The position numbers were made by a program, and so were the translations under genes. Source: Pseudomonas sp. KU43P (GTDB taxonomy: Bacteria > Pseudomonadota > Gammaproteobacteria > Pseudomonadales > Pseudomonadaceae). From it: a DNA stretch of 64,000 nucleotides. The stretch spans positions 2,639,501 through 2,703,500 of the forward strand of contig NZ_AP019365.1 of the NCBI RefSeq assembly GCF_033095865.1, given 5' to 3'. The notes beneath the pieces are model-generated. The model searched no databases and had not been told where the DNA came from. It saw nothing but the letters and a program-made list of their open reading frames with translations. This document shows positions 34,193-42,835 of the stretch, one piece after another (position 1 is the first letter of the stretch; the number at the start of each line of letters is the position of its first letter).

Positions 34193-34220
34193 CTGTCTCA
34201 ACCTGAAACACCCTGTCTCG
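34193..34220. promoter_or_regulatory. Two phased CTGTCTC(A/G) half-sites
   Basis: CTGTCTCA at 34193-34200 and CTGTCTCG at 34213-34220 are 20 bases apart, in the same orientation relative to qhpA as the other pair has to its promoter. The second ends 90 bases before the -24 element at 34310. Confidence 0.55.
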
Positions 34221-34308
34221 AAATGGCACGGTCCTACTCGGCCTCACCCAGCGCACAACGGCCTTCAAAACTACTCAAGAGCCTGAAATACAACGAGTTC
34301 CAAGCATC

Positions 34309-34324
34309 TGGCACAGTTTCTGTA
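34309..34324 (+). promoter_or_regulatory. Sigma-54-like promoter TGGCACA-N4-CTGTA
   Basis: The -24 half is perfect and the spacing correct, but the -12 dinucleotide is GT rather than the nearly invariant GC. Distance to the qhpA start (34401) and the upstream half-sites support it. Confidence 0.45.
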
Positions 34325-34400
34325 TCACAACCGTCACATGCACACCTGCTGTACCAAAGCGTGCGAAAAACGATAAGAACAACACCGTGGAGGTCTGACC

Positions 34401-35966
34401 TTGAAGACGACTCGACTCCGGCGGCATGCGGGCAAACTGGCGCTTGTCGCCGCCGCACTGCTGGGCACCCAGGCCATGGCGGCCGAACAGGGCCCGAGCC
34501 TGTTGCAGAACAAGTGCATGGGGTGCCATATCCCCGAGGGCAACGATACCTACAGCCGCATCAGCCACCAGCGCAAGACCCCTGAAGGCTGGCTGATGAG
34601 CATCGCCCGCATGCAGATCATGCATGGCCTGCAGATCAGCGACGACGACCGTCGCACCCTGGTCAAGTACCTGGCCGACAAGCAAGGCCTGGCGCCAAGC
34701 GAAACCGACGGCGTGCGCTACGCCATGGAGCGCCGCCTCAATACCGTCGAACACTTCGACAGCATGCTCAGCGAAACCTGTGGCCGCTGCCACTCCGGCG
34801 CCCGTGTCGCCCTGCAGCGTCGCCCGGCGCAGGAATGGGAACACCTGATCAACTTCCACCTCGGCCAGTGGCCGTCCCTGGAATACCAGGCCCAGGCCCG
34901 CGACCGCGACTGGCTGGACATCGCCCTCAAGCAAGTGGTGCCAGAGCTGGCCAAGCGCTTCCCGCTGGAAAGCCCGGCCTGGACCGAGTGGCAGAAAGCC
35001 AAGCCCAAGGCCGATACCTTGCCGGGGCAGTGGGCGTTCAGCGGCCACATGCTCGCCAAGGGCGATGTGCGTGGCGTGATGAGCGTCACGCCCGATCAGG
35101 GCGACACCTTCAAGCTCGAGGTCAAAGGCACCTACGCCGACGGCACGCCGTTCAACGGCAGCGGCTCGGCGATCCTCTACAACGGCTACGAATGGCGCGG
35201 CAACGTCAAGGTCGGCGAGGCCAACCTGCGCCAGGTCTTCTCGGCGCTGGATGGCGAGATGAAGGGCCGCATGTTCGAGGCCGATCATGACGAGCGCGGG
35301 CTGGACTTCACGGCCGTGAAGGAAGGCAAGGCGCGCCTGCTGGCGGTGCAACCGGCGTTCATCAAGGCCGGCGGCGAAAGCGAGATCAGCCTGGTCGGTA
35401 CCGGTCTGGATGGCAAGCCGGACCTGGGCGCAGGTGTGGAAGTGACCCAAGTGCTGGAACAGACCCCGACCCTGGTACGGGTCAAGGCACGTGCTGCAGC
35501 CGATGCCAAGCCCGGCCAGCGTGACGTTGCGGTGGGCACACTGAAGGGCGTCAGCCTGGCGGTGTACGACAAGGTCGACGAAGTGAAGGTGGTACCGGCG
35601 TTCTCCATTGCCCGTATCGGCGAGAACGGTGCCTCGGTGCCGAAGGTCCAGGGGCGTTTCGAGGCCGAGGCCTGGGGCAAGGACGCCAGCGGCCAGCCGC
35701 TGCGCATCGGCTACCTGCCGGCGACCTGGAAGGTCGAACCGTTCAACGAACGTGCTGTCGAGGACGAGGACGTCAAGTTCGCCGGCAAGATGCAGGCCGA
35801 CGGTGTGTTCGTGCCAGGCGGCGCGGGGCCGAACCCGGCGCGCAAGATGATGACCAACAACGCCGGCAACCTGAAGGTCGTCGCCACCCTGGCTGACGGC
35901 GGCCAGACGGGCGAGGGGCACATGATCGTCACCGTTCAACGCTGGAACAACCCGCCCTTGCCCTAA
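34401..35966 (+). CDS. qhpA: Quinohemoprotein amine dehydrogenase alpha subunit (dihaem)
   Basis: The 521-residue protein starts with TTG (34401), supported by GGAGG at 34389-34393. Its signal peptide ends A-M-A-A. Two haem c motifs are C39-M-G-C42-H43 and C127-G-R-C130-H131, followed by beta-rich domains as in the known alpha subunit. It passes electrons from the quinone cofactor of the gamma subunit to periplasmic acceptors. The order qhpA-qhpD-qhpC-qhpB is the standard one. The rare TTG start may limit translation of this first gene. Confidence 0.94.
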   Translation: MKTTRLRRHAGKLALVAAALLGTQAMAAEQGPSLLQNKCMGCHIPEGNDTYSRISHQRKTPEGWLMSIARMQIMHGLQISDDDRRTLVKYLADKQGLAPSETDGVRYAMERRLNTVEHFDSMLSETCGRCHSGARVALQRRPAQEWEHLINFHLGQWPSLEYQAQARDRDWLDIALKQVVPELAKRFPLESPAWTEWQKAKPKADTLPGQWAFSGHMLAKGDVRGVMSVTPDQGDTFKLEVKGTYADGTPFNGSGSAILYNGYEWRGNVKVGEANLRQVFSALDGEMKGRMFEADHDERGLDFTAVKEGKARLLAVQPAFIKAGGESEISLVGTGLDGKPDLGAGVEVTQVLEQTPTLVRVKARAAADAKPGQRDVAVGTLKGVSLAVYDKVDEVKVVPAFSIARIGENGASVPKVQGRFEAEAWGKDASGQPLRIGYLPATWKVEPFNERAVEDEDVKFAGKMQADGVFVPGGAGPNPARKMMTNNAGNLKVVATLADGGQTGEGHMIVTVQRWNNPPLP

Positions 35967-36014
35967 GGGCCGGTTGCCAAGCTTGTCCAACGGATCGATT
36001 ACTCGGAGGTCGCC

Positions 36015-37445
36015 ATGGGCGCACTACTGAACCTGGTCGAGCGCAACCTGCACGAAGTGCAGGTCGACGCTGACCGCATGCTGTTCCATATCCCCAGCAG
36101 TTCGCTGTTTGCCACCGACGCGGTGACCGGCAGCATCATCGACACCCTGCGCCAGCAAGGCTGCAGCGCCGAGGAGCTGACCCAGCGCCTCGGCCAGCAG
36201 TTCGCCGGCCAGGACATCCAGGAAACCCTGCGCGAGCTGATCGCCCTGGAACTGGTCAGCGACGGCTCGCCGCTGACCCCGGAAATCGCCCTCCGGCAGG
36301 TCGAGCGCACCGCGCTGAACACCGTGGTGCTCAACGTCAACACCGGGTGCAACCTGAGCTGCACTTACTGCTACAAGGAAGACCTGGACAAACCATCCGC
36401 CGGCAAGAAGATGAGCACCGCCACCGCTGAAGCCTCGGTGGAGATGCTGCTCAAGGAATCGCCCGACGAGCAGCGCTACAGCGTGGTGTTCTTCGGCGGC
36501 GAGCCGCTGTCGAACCGGCCGCTGATCGAGCACATGGTGGCCTACTGCGAGCGGCGCTTCGCCGAGGCGGGCAAGCAGGTGGAGTTCATCATGACCACCA
36601 ACGCCACGCTGCTCACCGAAGAGATCGTCGACTGGCTCAACGCCCACCGCTTCGGCCTGTCGATAAGCATCGACGGGCCCAAGACCGTGCACGACCGCAA
36701 CCGTATCACCGTGGGCGGGCAGGGCACCTATGACGTGGTGCGGCGCAAGGCCGACATGCTGCTGTCGCGCTACACCAGCCGCCCGGTCGGCGCGCGGGTG
36801 ACCCTGACCCGCGGTATCACCGACGTCGAGACCATCTGGAACCACCTGTTCAACGAGATGGGCTTCGCTGAAGTCGGCTTCGCTCCGGTCACCTCCGGCG
36901 ACATGGCCAACTTCAACCTCACTGGCGAGGAACTGGTCGAAGTCTTCGCCAACATGAAGGCGCTGGGCCGGCGTTACCTGGAGGCCGCCCTGGAGCACCG
37001 CAACATCGGTTTCTCCAACCTGCACCAGCTCATCACCGACATCCACGAAGGCCACAAGAAGGCCCTGCCATGCGGCGCCGGGCTGAAGATGTTGGCCGTG
37101 GACCACGAGGGCGAGCTGAACCTGTGCCATCGCTTCACCGGCTCCAGCCTGCCGACCTTCGGCAACGTGCACCAGGGCGTCAAGCAGGCGCAACTCAACG
37201 ACTTCCTGTCCCAGCGCCTGGACCGCAGCAACACCGGCTGCGAGAGCTGCCGCATCCGCAACCTGTGTTCCGGTGGCTGCTACCACGAGAGCTATGCGCG
37301 CTACGGCGACCCGCAGCACCCGACCTACCACTATTGCGAGCTGATGCGCGACTGGGTCGACTTCGGCATCGAGGTCTACAGCCGCATCATGGCCGCCAAC
37401 CCGGCCTTCATCGATCGCTACATCACCCCGCGGAAGGCGCACTGA
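36015..37445 (+). CDS. qhpD: Radical SAM peptide-crosslinking enzyme QhpD
   Basis: The 476-residue radical SAM enzyme has the cluster motif C112-NLS-C116-TY-C119. Its SPASM-type C-terminal region has C-G-A-G, L-N-L-C and C-E-S-C-x5-C-S-G-G-C auxiliary-cluster cysteines. QhpD forms the three Cys-to-Asp/Glu thioether bridges in the gamma subunit in the cytoplasm. An N-terminal segment of about 90 residues resembles the peptide-binding domain of RiPP maturases. The start has CGGAGG nine bases upstream. Its substrate gene, qhpC, begins one base after its stop. Confidence 0.95.
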   Translation: MGALLNLVERNLHEVQVDADRMLFHIPSSSLFATDAVTGSIIDTLRQQGCSAEELTQRLGQQFAGQDIQETLRELIALELVSDGSPLTPEIALRQVERTALNTVVLNVNTGCNLSCTYCYKEDLDKPSAGKKMSTATAEASVEMLLKESPDEQRYSVVFFGGEPLSNRPLIEHMVAYCERRFAEAGKQVEFIMTTNATLLTEEIVDWLNAHRFGLSISIDGPKTVHDRNRITVGGQGTYDVVRRKADMLLSRYTSRPVGARVTLTRGITDVETIWNHLFNEMGFAEVGFAPVTSGDMANFNLTGEELVEVFANMKALGRRYLEAALEHRNIGFSNLHQLITDIHEGHKKALPCGAGLKMLAVDHEGELNLCHRFTGSSLPTFGNVHQGVKQAQLNDFLSQRLDRSNTGCESCRIRNLCSGGCYHESYARYGDPQHPTYHYCELMRDWVDFGIEVYSRIMAANPAFIDRYITPRKAH

Positions 37446-37446
37446 C

Positions 37447-37770
37447 ATGAAGCACTTGAAGCCCCTCAACAACAAGGCGCGCATCCTGGAGCAGGCCGCC
37501 GCCGAAGACCGCGTCGAAGAAGTCATGGCCATGAGCGCCGTTGCTGGCTGCACCGCCACCACCGACCCGGGTTGGGAAGTGGACGCCTTCGGTGGCGTCA
37601 GCTCGCTGTGCCAGCCGATGGAAGCCGACCTGTATGGCTGCTCCGACCCTTGCTGGTGGCCGGCCCAGGTGCCGGACATGATGAGCACCTACCAGGACTG
37701 GAACGCCCAGGCGACCAACTCCCAGGAAGACTGGCGCAACCTCGGCACCGTGTTCCCGAAAGACAAGTGA
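37447..37770 (+). CDS. qhpC: Amine dehydrogenase gamma subunit precursor, carries CTQ cofactor
   Basis: The 107-residue precursor has a 28-residue leader (to V-M-A28) and a 79-residue mature part beginning M-S-A-V-A-G-C. In mature numbering the residues that form the known crosslinks are all present: C7-E16, C27-D33, C41-D49, and C37 with W43 for cysteine tryptophylquinone (segment C-S-D-P-C-W-W-P). The leader lacks a Sec signal, fitting export by the QhpF transporter after crosslinking. It sits immediately after qhpD. Confidence 0.97.
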   Translation: MKHLKPLNNKARILEQAAAEDRVEEVMAMSAVAGCTATTDPGWEVDAFGGVSSLCQPMEADLYGCSDPCWWPAQVPDMMSTYQDWNAQATNSQEDWRNLGTVFPKDK

Positions 37771-37802
37771 CCGGCCCGACAAGAATGACAAGGGGAAACC
37801 GC

Positions 37803-38924
37803 ATGAATGCTGGACGCTGCGCGCAACTCGCGCTCACCATCGCCGCCACGGCCTGCGCCTGGGCGGTGCAGGCCGATGACGCAGGCAAGGCCCTGAAGGC
37901 CGGCCAGGAATATCTGGTCACCACCAACTACCCGAACAACCTGCACCTGATCGACGTGGCCAGCGACACGCTCTACAAGAGCTGCAAGCTGCCTGGCAAA
38001 TTCGGCCCCGGCACCGCGATGATGGCGCCGGACAACCGCACCGCCTACGTGCTCAATAACCACTATGCCGATATCTACGGCATCGATCTGGACACCTGCA
38101 ACACCACCTTCCACGCCGACCTGTCGAGCGTGCCCGGTGAGGTCGGCAAGTCGATGTACTCCTTTGCCATCAGCCCCGACGGCAAGGAAATCTATGCCAC
38201 GGTCAACCCGACCCAGCGCCTGAACGACCACTACGTGGTCAAGCCGCCGCGCCTGGAGGTATTCAGCACCGCCGATGGCGTCGACGCCAAGCCCGTGCGT
38301 ACCTTCCCGATGCCGCGCCAGGTGTACCTGATGCGTGCTGCCGACGATGGCAGCCTGTTCGTTGCCGGGCCCGACCTGTACAAGATGGACGTGAAGACGG
38401 GCAATTACTCGGTGGCCTTGCCGCTGCGCAACTGGAACCGCAAGGGTTACAGCGCACCGGACGTGCTTTACTTCTGGCCGCACCAGAGCCCGCGCCACGA
38501 GTTCTCGATGCTCTACACCATTGCCAAGTTCAAGGACGAGAAACAAGACCCGAACACCGCCGAGCTGCTGTATGGCTTCCTGAGCGTCGACCTCAAGACC
38601 GGCAAGACCCACACCCAGGAGTTCGCCGACCTCACCGAGATCTACTTCACCGGCCTGCGCTCGCCGAAGGACCCCAACCAGCTCTACGGCGTGCTCAACC
38701 GCCTGGCGCGGTACGACATCAAGCAGCGCAAGCTGATCAAGGCGGCTAACCTGGAACACACTTACTATTGTGTGACCTTCGACAAGAAGGGCGACAAGCT
38801 GTACCTGGGCGGCACGTTCAATGACTTGGCGGTGTTCGACCCCGAGACGCTGGAGAAAGTGAAGAACATCAAGTTGCCGGGTGGTGACATGTCGACCACT
38901 ACGCCGCAGGTGTTTATCCGGTAG
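37803..38924 (+). CDS. qhpB: Quinohemoprotein amine dehydrogenase beta subunit
   Basis: The 373-residue protein has a signal peptide ending V-Q-A and a seven-bladed YVTN-like propeller (N-L-H-L-I-D-V-A, A-Y-V-L-N-N-H-Y, Y-L-G-G-T-F-N-D-L-A-V-F). The beta subunit closes over the small gamma subunit and helps form the substrate pocket in the periplasm. It lies 32 bases after qhpC with AAGGGG upstream of ATG 37803. A REP pair follows. Confidence 0.93.
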   Translation: MNAGRCAQLALTIAATACAWAVQADDAGKALKAGQEYLVTTNYPNNLHLIDVASDTLYKSCKLPGKFGPGTAMMAPDNRTAYVLNNHYADIYGIDLDTCNTTFHADLSSVPGEVGKSMYSFAISPDGKEIYATVNPTQRLNDHYVVKPPRLEVFSTADGVDAKPVRTFPMPRQVYLMRAADDGSLFVAGPDLYKMDVKTGNYSVALPLRNWNRKGYSAPDVLYFWPHQSPRHEFSMLYTIAKFKDEKQDPNTAELLYGFLSVDLKTGKTHTQEFADLTEIYFTGLRSPKDPNQLYGVLNRLARYDIKQRKLIKAANLEHTYYCVTFDKKGDKLYLGGTFNDLAVFDPETLEKVKNIKLPGGDMSTTTPQVFIR

Positions 38925-38932
38925 CCCTGTGT

Positions 38933-39012
38933 TGGCCCTATCGCCGGCAAGCCGGCTCCCACAGGAGGACAGTGGGATACCTGTGGGAGCCGGCTTGCCG
39001 GCGATAGGGCCA
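38933..39012. repeat. REP pair between qhpB and acyl-CoA synthetase
   Basis: This compact REP pair has a loop of about 20 bases; the two genes are co-directional. Confidence 0.9.
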
Positions 39013-39047
39013 CAGAACGCCATACAAAAACAACAAAGGGAGCGCCC

Positions 39048-40721
39048 ATGGCCCAGCCCAGCTATACCCAGGGCAACCTGGACAAGACCCTGCTCCATGA
39101 GTGCATCGGCGATGCCTTCGACAGCACCGTCGCCCGCTTCCCCGACCGCGAAGCCCTGGTCGTGCGCCACCAAGCCCTGCGCTACACCTGGCAGCAACTG
39201 GCCGACGCCGTCGACCAGCATGCCCGCGCCCTCATGGCCCTGGGTGTGCAACCCGGCGACCGCTTAGGGATCTGGGCCCCCAACTGCGCCGAGTGGTGCA
39301 TCACCCAGTTCGCCAGTGCCAAGATCGGCGCCATCCTGGTCAACATCAACCCGGCCTACCGCACCAGCGAACTGGACTACGCCCTCGGCCAGTCCGGCTG
39401 CCGCTGGGTGATCTGCGCCGATGCGTTCAAGACCTCCGACTACCACGCCATGCTGCTGAGCCTGATCCCTGGCCTGGCGCAAGGTCAGCCGGGTGCTTTG
39501 ATCTGCGAGCGTTTCCCTGAATTGCGCGGCGTCGTCAGCCTCGCCGTCGCGCCGCCTTCGGGCTTTCTCCCCTGGCACGATCTGCAGGCACGTGCCGAGT
39601 CGGTCAGCCGCCAGGCCCTGGCCGAGCGCCAGGCGCAATTGCGCTGTGACGACCCGATCAATATCCAGTACACCTCCGGCACCACCGGCTTCCCCAAGGG
39701 CGCCACCCTCAGCCACAGCAATATCCTCAACAACGGCTACATGGTCGGCGAAAGCCTCGGCCTGACCGAGCGCGACCGCTTGGTGGTGCCGGTGCCGCTG
39801 TACCACTGCTTCGGCATGGTCATGGCCAACCTCGGCTGCATGACCCACGGCAGCACCCTGATCTACCCCAACGACGCCTTCGACCCGCTGGCCACCCTGC
39901 GCGCCGTGGCCGAGGAAAAGGCCACCGCGTTGTACGGCGTGCCGACCATGTTCATCGCCGAACTGGACCACCCCCAACGTGGCGATTTCGACCTTTCGAG
40001 CTTGCGCACCGGGATCATGGCCGGCGCCACCTGCCCGATCGAAGTGATGCGCCGGGTGATCGACGAGATGCACATGGCTGAAGTCCAGATTGCCTACGGC
40101 ATGACCGAAACCAGCCCGGTGTCGCTGCAGACCGGCGCCAGCGACGACCTTGAACGGCGCGTGACCCGTGTCGGTCGCACCCAGCCTCGGCTGGAAAGCA
40201 AGGTGATCGATGGCGACGGCAACACCGTGCCGCGCGGCGAGATCGGCGAGCTGTGCACGCGGGGCTACAGTGTGATGCTGGGCTACTGGAACAACCCCAA
40301 GGCGACGGCAGAAAGCATCGATGCCGAAGGCTGGATGCACACCGGCGACCTGGCGGTGATGGATGAGCAGGGCTACGTACGCATCGTCGGGCGCAGCAAG
40401 GACATGATCATCCGCGGCGGCGAGAACATCTACCCGCGTGAGCTGGAGGAGTTCTTCTTCACCCACCCGGCGGTGGCCGACGTGCAGGTGATCGGCGTGC
40501 CGTGCAGCAAGTATGGCGAGGAGATCGTGGCCTGGGTGCGGCTGCATCCGGGGCAGGTGGCCAGCGAGGACGAACTGCGCGAATGGGCGAGGGCGCGGAT
40601 CGCGCATTTCAAGGTGCCCAGGTACTTCCGCTTTGTCGACGAGTTCCCGATGACGGTGACCGGCAAGGTGCAGAAGTTCAGGATGCGCGAGATCAGTATC
40701 GAGGAGTTGTCTGGCCGTTGA
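39048..40721 (+). CDS. AMP-forming acyl-CoA synthetase
   Basis: The 557-residue adenylate-forming ligase has the P-loop [19 protein letters not shown], the hinge [16 protein letters not shown] and the C-terminal Lys in T-V-T-G-K-V-Q-K-F. It activates a carboxylic acid as its CoA ester, probably a medium-chain or short fatty acid; the subgroup is that of fatty-acyl-CoA synthases. Following qhpB across a REP pair, it could take the acid made by the aldehyde dehydrogenase into beta-oxidation, which is an inference from context. AAAGGGAG precedes ATG 39048. Confidence 0.85.
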   Translation: MAQPSYTQGNLDKTLLHECIGDAFDSTVARFPDREALVVRHQALRYTWQQLADAVDQHARALMALGVQPGDRLGIWAPNCAEWCITQFASAKIGAILVNINPAYRTSELDYALGQSGCRWVICADAFKTSDYHAMLLSLIPGLAQGQPGALICERFPELRGVVSLAVAPPSGFLPWHDLQARAESVSRQALAERQAQLRCDDPINIQYTSGTTGFPKGATLSHSNILNNGYMVGESLGLTERDRLVVPVPLYHCFGMVMANLGCMTHGSTLIYPNDAFDPLATLRAVAEEKATALYGVPTMFIAELDHPQRGDFDLSSLRTGIMAGATCPIEVMRRVIDEMHMAEVQIAYGMTETSPVSLQTGASDDLERRVTRVGRTQPRLESKVIDGDGNTVPRGEIGELCTRGYSVMLGYWNNPKATAESIDAEGWMHTGDLAVMDEQGYVRIVGRSKDMIIRGGENIYPRELEEFFFTHPAVADVQVIGVPCSKYGEEIVAWVRLHPGQVASEDELREWARARIAHFKVPRYFRFVDEFPMTVTGKVQKFRMREISIEELSGR

Positions 40722-40724
40722 TGG

Positions 40725-40732
40725 GTTGGCTT
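40725..40732. repeat. Target site duplication GTTGGCTT (left)
   Basis: An identical octamer occurs at 42094-42101, directly outside the other end of the insertion sequence. Confidence 0.85.
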
Positions 40733-40767
40733 GGGACTGTCAGTTTTTTTGTGTTCGGGCCGGTAAT

Positions 40768-40787
40768 GGCCTGCCGTTAGGCAGGCC
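40768..40787. terminator. Perfect hairpin inside the left end of the IS
   Basis: GGCCTGCC-GTTA-GGCAGGCC is an 8-base perfect stem followed on the plus strand by CGATTTT. It may stop outside transcription from entering the transposase antisense strand. Confidence 0.45.
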
Positions 40788-40793
40788 CGATTT

Positions 40794-42041
40794 TCACCAC
40801 GTCGGCCTGATGAACCGATCCCCGTACAGAATCGCGAATTGATTCATCGCACTTTTCCAATCATGCGCCGCCGAGCCCCAGTTTGCCGTGATGTTCCGCA
40901 GCCCCAGCCAGATCAGCTTGGTGGCTGCTTCATCGTTCGGGAAATGCCCCCGAGTTTTAATGATTTTGCGTAGCTGGGCGTTGATGCTCTCAATAGCGTT
41001 GGTGGTGTAGATCACTTTGCGGATGGCAGGTGGGAAGACAAAGAAGGGAATCACTCGATCCCAGGCGCGTCTCCAGGCTGCCACGACCGTTGGATACTGT
41101 TTGCCCCAGGGTCCGTTTTCAAACTCATCCAATGCCTGCTCAGCCGCTTCTGCATTGATGGCCTGGTAAATCGGTTTCAACGCCTTGGCCAGTGCCCGGC
41201 GCTTGTCCCAAGCCACGTAGTCGAGGCTGTTGCGGATCAGGTGCACGATGCACGTCTGCAGCGTCGTTTCTGGAAACACGGCGCTGAGAGCCTCTGGCAT
41301 GCCTTTGAGGCCATCGGTCACGGCAATCAGCACATCCTCGACACCACGCGTCTTGAGATCGTTAAAAACCTTCATCCAGAACTTCGCACCCTCGGTGTTC
41401 TCGATCCAGATGCCTAAGATATCGCGCGTCCCGTCGGGTAGAACGCCCAAAGCCAGGTAAATGGCCTTGTTGCGCACCAGGCCTTCTTCGCGAATTTTCA
41501 CCCGCAGCGCATCAAAGAAAATGACCGGGTACATCGGCTCCAATGGCCGCTGTTGCCACGCGCCAATCTCTTCCATGACCTCGTCTGTCACAGAGCTGAT
41601 GAAATCGGGCGAAACGTCGGTTCCATACTGCTCGGACAGAAACGCTCGGATCTCTCTGACCGTCATGCCACGGGCGTACATGGCGATGATCTTGTCATCG
41701 AAACCGGTGTACCGCCGTTCGTGCTTAGGGATCAGAATGGGCGCAAAACTGCCGTCTCGATCACGAGGAATTTCCAGCCGCAGCGGGCCATCGCCGGTCA
41801 AAACCGTCTTGCCACTCTTGCCGTTACGCTGGTTGGTTTCATCCTCTGGGCGCTGCGCGCCCGGCGGATAACCCAGGTGGTGACCAAGCTCGGCATGCAG
41901 AGCACGCTCGATCAAGGCCTTTTTGAACGCCGCAGAGGCATCCTCGATAGCTTCTGCGGTCATCAGGCCCTCACCGAACTGCTCCAGCAGCTCTTTGGGG
42001 ATTTTGGGCAGGTCACGCAGGGGTTTCTTTTTGGTTGGCAT
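40794..42041 (-). CDS. IS256-family (Mutator-like) transposase
   Basis: The 415-residue full-length transposase has the IS256 core: D in F-F-D-A-L-R-V-K-I, D in V-T-D-G-L-K-G-M-P-E-A and the C-terminal E in T-T-N-A-I-E-S-I-N-A-Q-L-R-K, giving a complete DDE set. Y-A-R-G-M-T-V-R-E-I in the N-terminal half is a family hallmark. No frameshift or stop is seen, so it is probably active. Its composition is less GC-rich than surrounding genes, consistent with arrival from elsewhere. Confidence 0.95.
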   Translation of the reverse strand: MPTKKKPLRDLPKIPKELLEQFGEGLMTAEAIEDASAAFKKALIERALHAELGHHLGYPPGAQRPEDETNQRNGKSGKTVLTGDGPLRLEIPRDRDGSFAPILIPKHERRYTGFDDKIIAMYARGMTVREIRAFLSEQYGTDVSPDFISSVTDEVMEEIGAWQQRPLEPMYPVIFFDALRVKIREEGLVRNKAIYLALGVLPDGTRDILGIWIENTEGAKFWMKVFNDLKTRGVEDVLIAVTDGLKGMPEALSAVFPETTLQTCIVHLIRNSLDYVAWDKRRALAKALKPIYQAINAEAAEQALDEFENGPWGKQYPTVVAAWRRAWDRVIPFFVFPPAIRKVIYTTNAIESINAQLRKIIKTRGHFPNDEAATKLIWLGLRNITANWGSAAHDWKSAMNQFAILYGDRFIRPTW

Positions 42042-42093
42042 ACATGCACCTCTTACTCATGTTATGCCCGAACACAAAATTTCTGACACCCTC

Positions 42094-42101
42094 GTTGGCT
42101 T
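42094..42101. repeat. Target site duplication GTTGGCTT (right)
   Basis: Copy of the octamer at 40725-40732. Confidence 0.85.
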
Positions 42102-42104
42102 CAC

Positions 42105-42199
42105 CGGCCCTATCGCTGGCAAGCCAGCTCCCACAAGTACAGCGCTGTTCTCAAGGCTGTGGTGAGTCCTGTGGGAGCCGGCTTGCCGGCGATGGGCCC
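42105..42199. repeat. REP pair between the insertion sequence and mobA
   Basis: The left arm carries GCTGGCAAGCCAGC with compensating changes that keep the hairpin. It starts four bases from the IS target duplication. Confidence 0.88.
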
Positions 42200-42775
42200 T
42201 CAGCCCTGCAACAAGTCAGGGCTGTTGAAGTTGCTCAACCGGGCGTCCCCCTCGGCACACTCAAGCCCCTGCACCCCCTCGAGCAGCAAGGCCTTCTGCA
42301 AACTCCGCTCACCCGCCGCCCAGGCCTGCTCCAGCACCGGCAGCAGCCTGCGCGGCACCACACTGAACATCGGCTGCCAATACCCACCTTGGCGCACCAT
42401 GGCCGCGCAGTCACTGGCCACCGCCAGCCGTAGCAGGTCCTCGATCAACCCCCGGTCAATCAATGGCGCATCGCAGGCCAGCACCACCACCCACTCATGC
42501 CGCGCCGCCGCCAGCCCGGCGATCACCCCGGCCAGTGGCCCCGGGAAATCCGCTTCGGCATCGCCCACCATTTGATCGGCAAAGGGACGATACAGACCCT
42601 GATTACGATTGCACGAGATCACCACATCATCACTGAGCGGCCGCACCACCCGCTGCACATGCGCCACCAGCGGCTCGCCGCGCCACTCCACCAGCCCTTT
42701 GTCACGGCCGCCCATGCGCTGGCCACGGCCACCGGCGAGGATGAGGATGGTGCAGGGGGGGAGTGTTTCAGTCAT
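42200..42775 (-). CDS. mobA: Molybdenum cofactor guanylyltransferase MobA
   Basis: The 191-residue protein has the nucleotidyltransferase start I-L-A-G-G-R-G-Q-R-M-G-G-R-D-K-G and a metal-binding D in V-L-A-C-D-A-P-L. MobA attaches GMP to molybdopterin to make the guanine dinucleotide cofactor in the cytoplasm. It stands apart from other molybdenum genes. A strong terminator of the upstream pump operon ends directly at its start codon, and no Shine-Dalgarno sequence can be seen there, so its expression must come from read-through or an unusual start. Confidence 0.92.
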   Translation of the reverse strand: MTETLPPCTILILAGGRGQRMGGRDKGLVEWRGEPLVAHVQRVVRPLSDDVVISCNRNQGLYRPFADQMVGDAEADFPGPLAGVIAGLAAARHEWVVVLACDAPLIDRGLIEDLLRLAVASDCAAMVRQGGYWQPMFSVVPRRLLPVLEQAWAAGERSLQKALLLEGVQGLECAEGDARLSNFNSPDLLQG

Positions 42776-42810
42776 GAAAAAGGGTTCCGGGCATCAATGC
42801 CGGGAACCCT
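42776..42810 (-). terminator. Rho-independent terminator of the RND pump operon
   Basis: On the minus strand AGGGTTCC and GGAACCCT pair around an inner 5-base stem, followed by TTTTT that runs into the mobA ATG. The stop of the pump gene is 26 bases upstream. Confidence 0.85.
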
Positions 42811-42835
42811 CTCATTCAACGCACGGCTTGTCCAG

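Larger units (their letters stand above)
33909..34400. other. Divergent control region between aldehyde dehydrogenase and qhpA
   Basis: This stretch of 492 bases contains two outward-facing sigma-54-like promoters, four phased half-sites of the form C(C/T)GTCTC(A/G), and a REP pair in the middle (34088-34179). No coding sequence is convincing. The near-symmetrical layout suggests one activator serving both directions. Confidence 0.65.
40733..42093 (-). mobile_element. IS256-family insertion sequence, intact
   Basis: The 1361-base element is bounded by imperfect inverted repeats (outer GGGACTGTCAG against GAGGGTGTCAG, continuing into TTTTGTGTTCGGGC on both sides) and by an 8-base target duplication, the length normal for IS256 elements. 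It landed four bases after the acyl-CoA synthetase stop and about ten bases from a REP pair, between convergent genes, so it breaks no gene. Confidence 0.9.

Noticed and set aside
34223..34240. TGGCACG followed by GTCCTACTC as a sigma-54 promoter for qhpA
   Set aside because: The -12 position has CT in place of GC, a poorer match than the site at 34309-34324.
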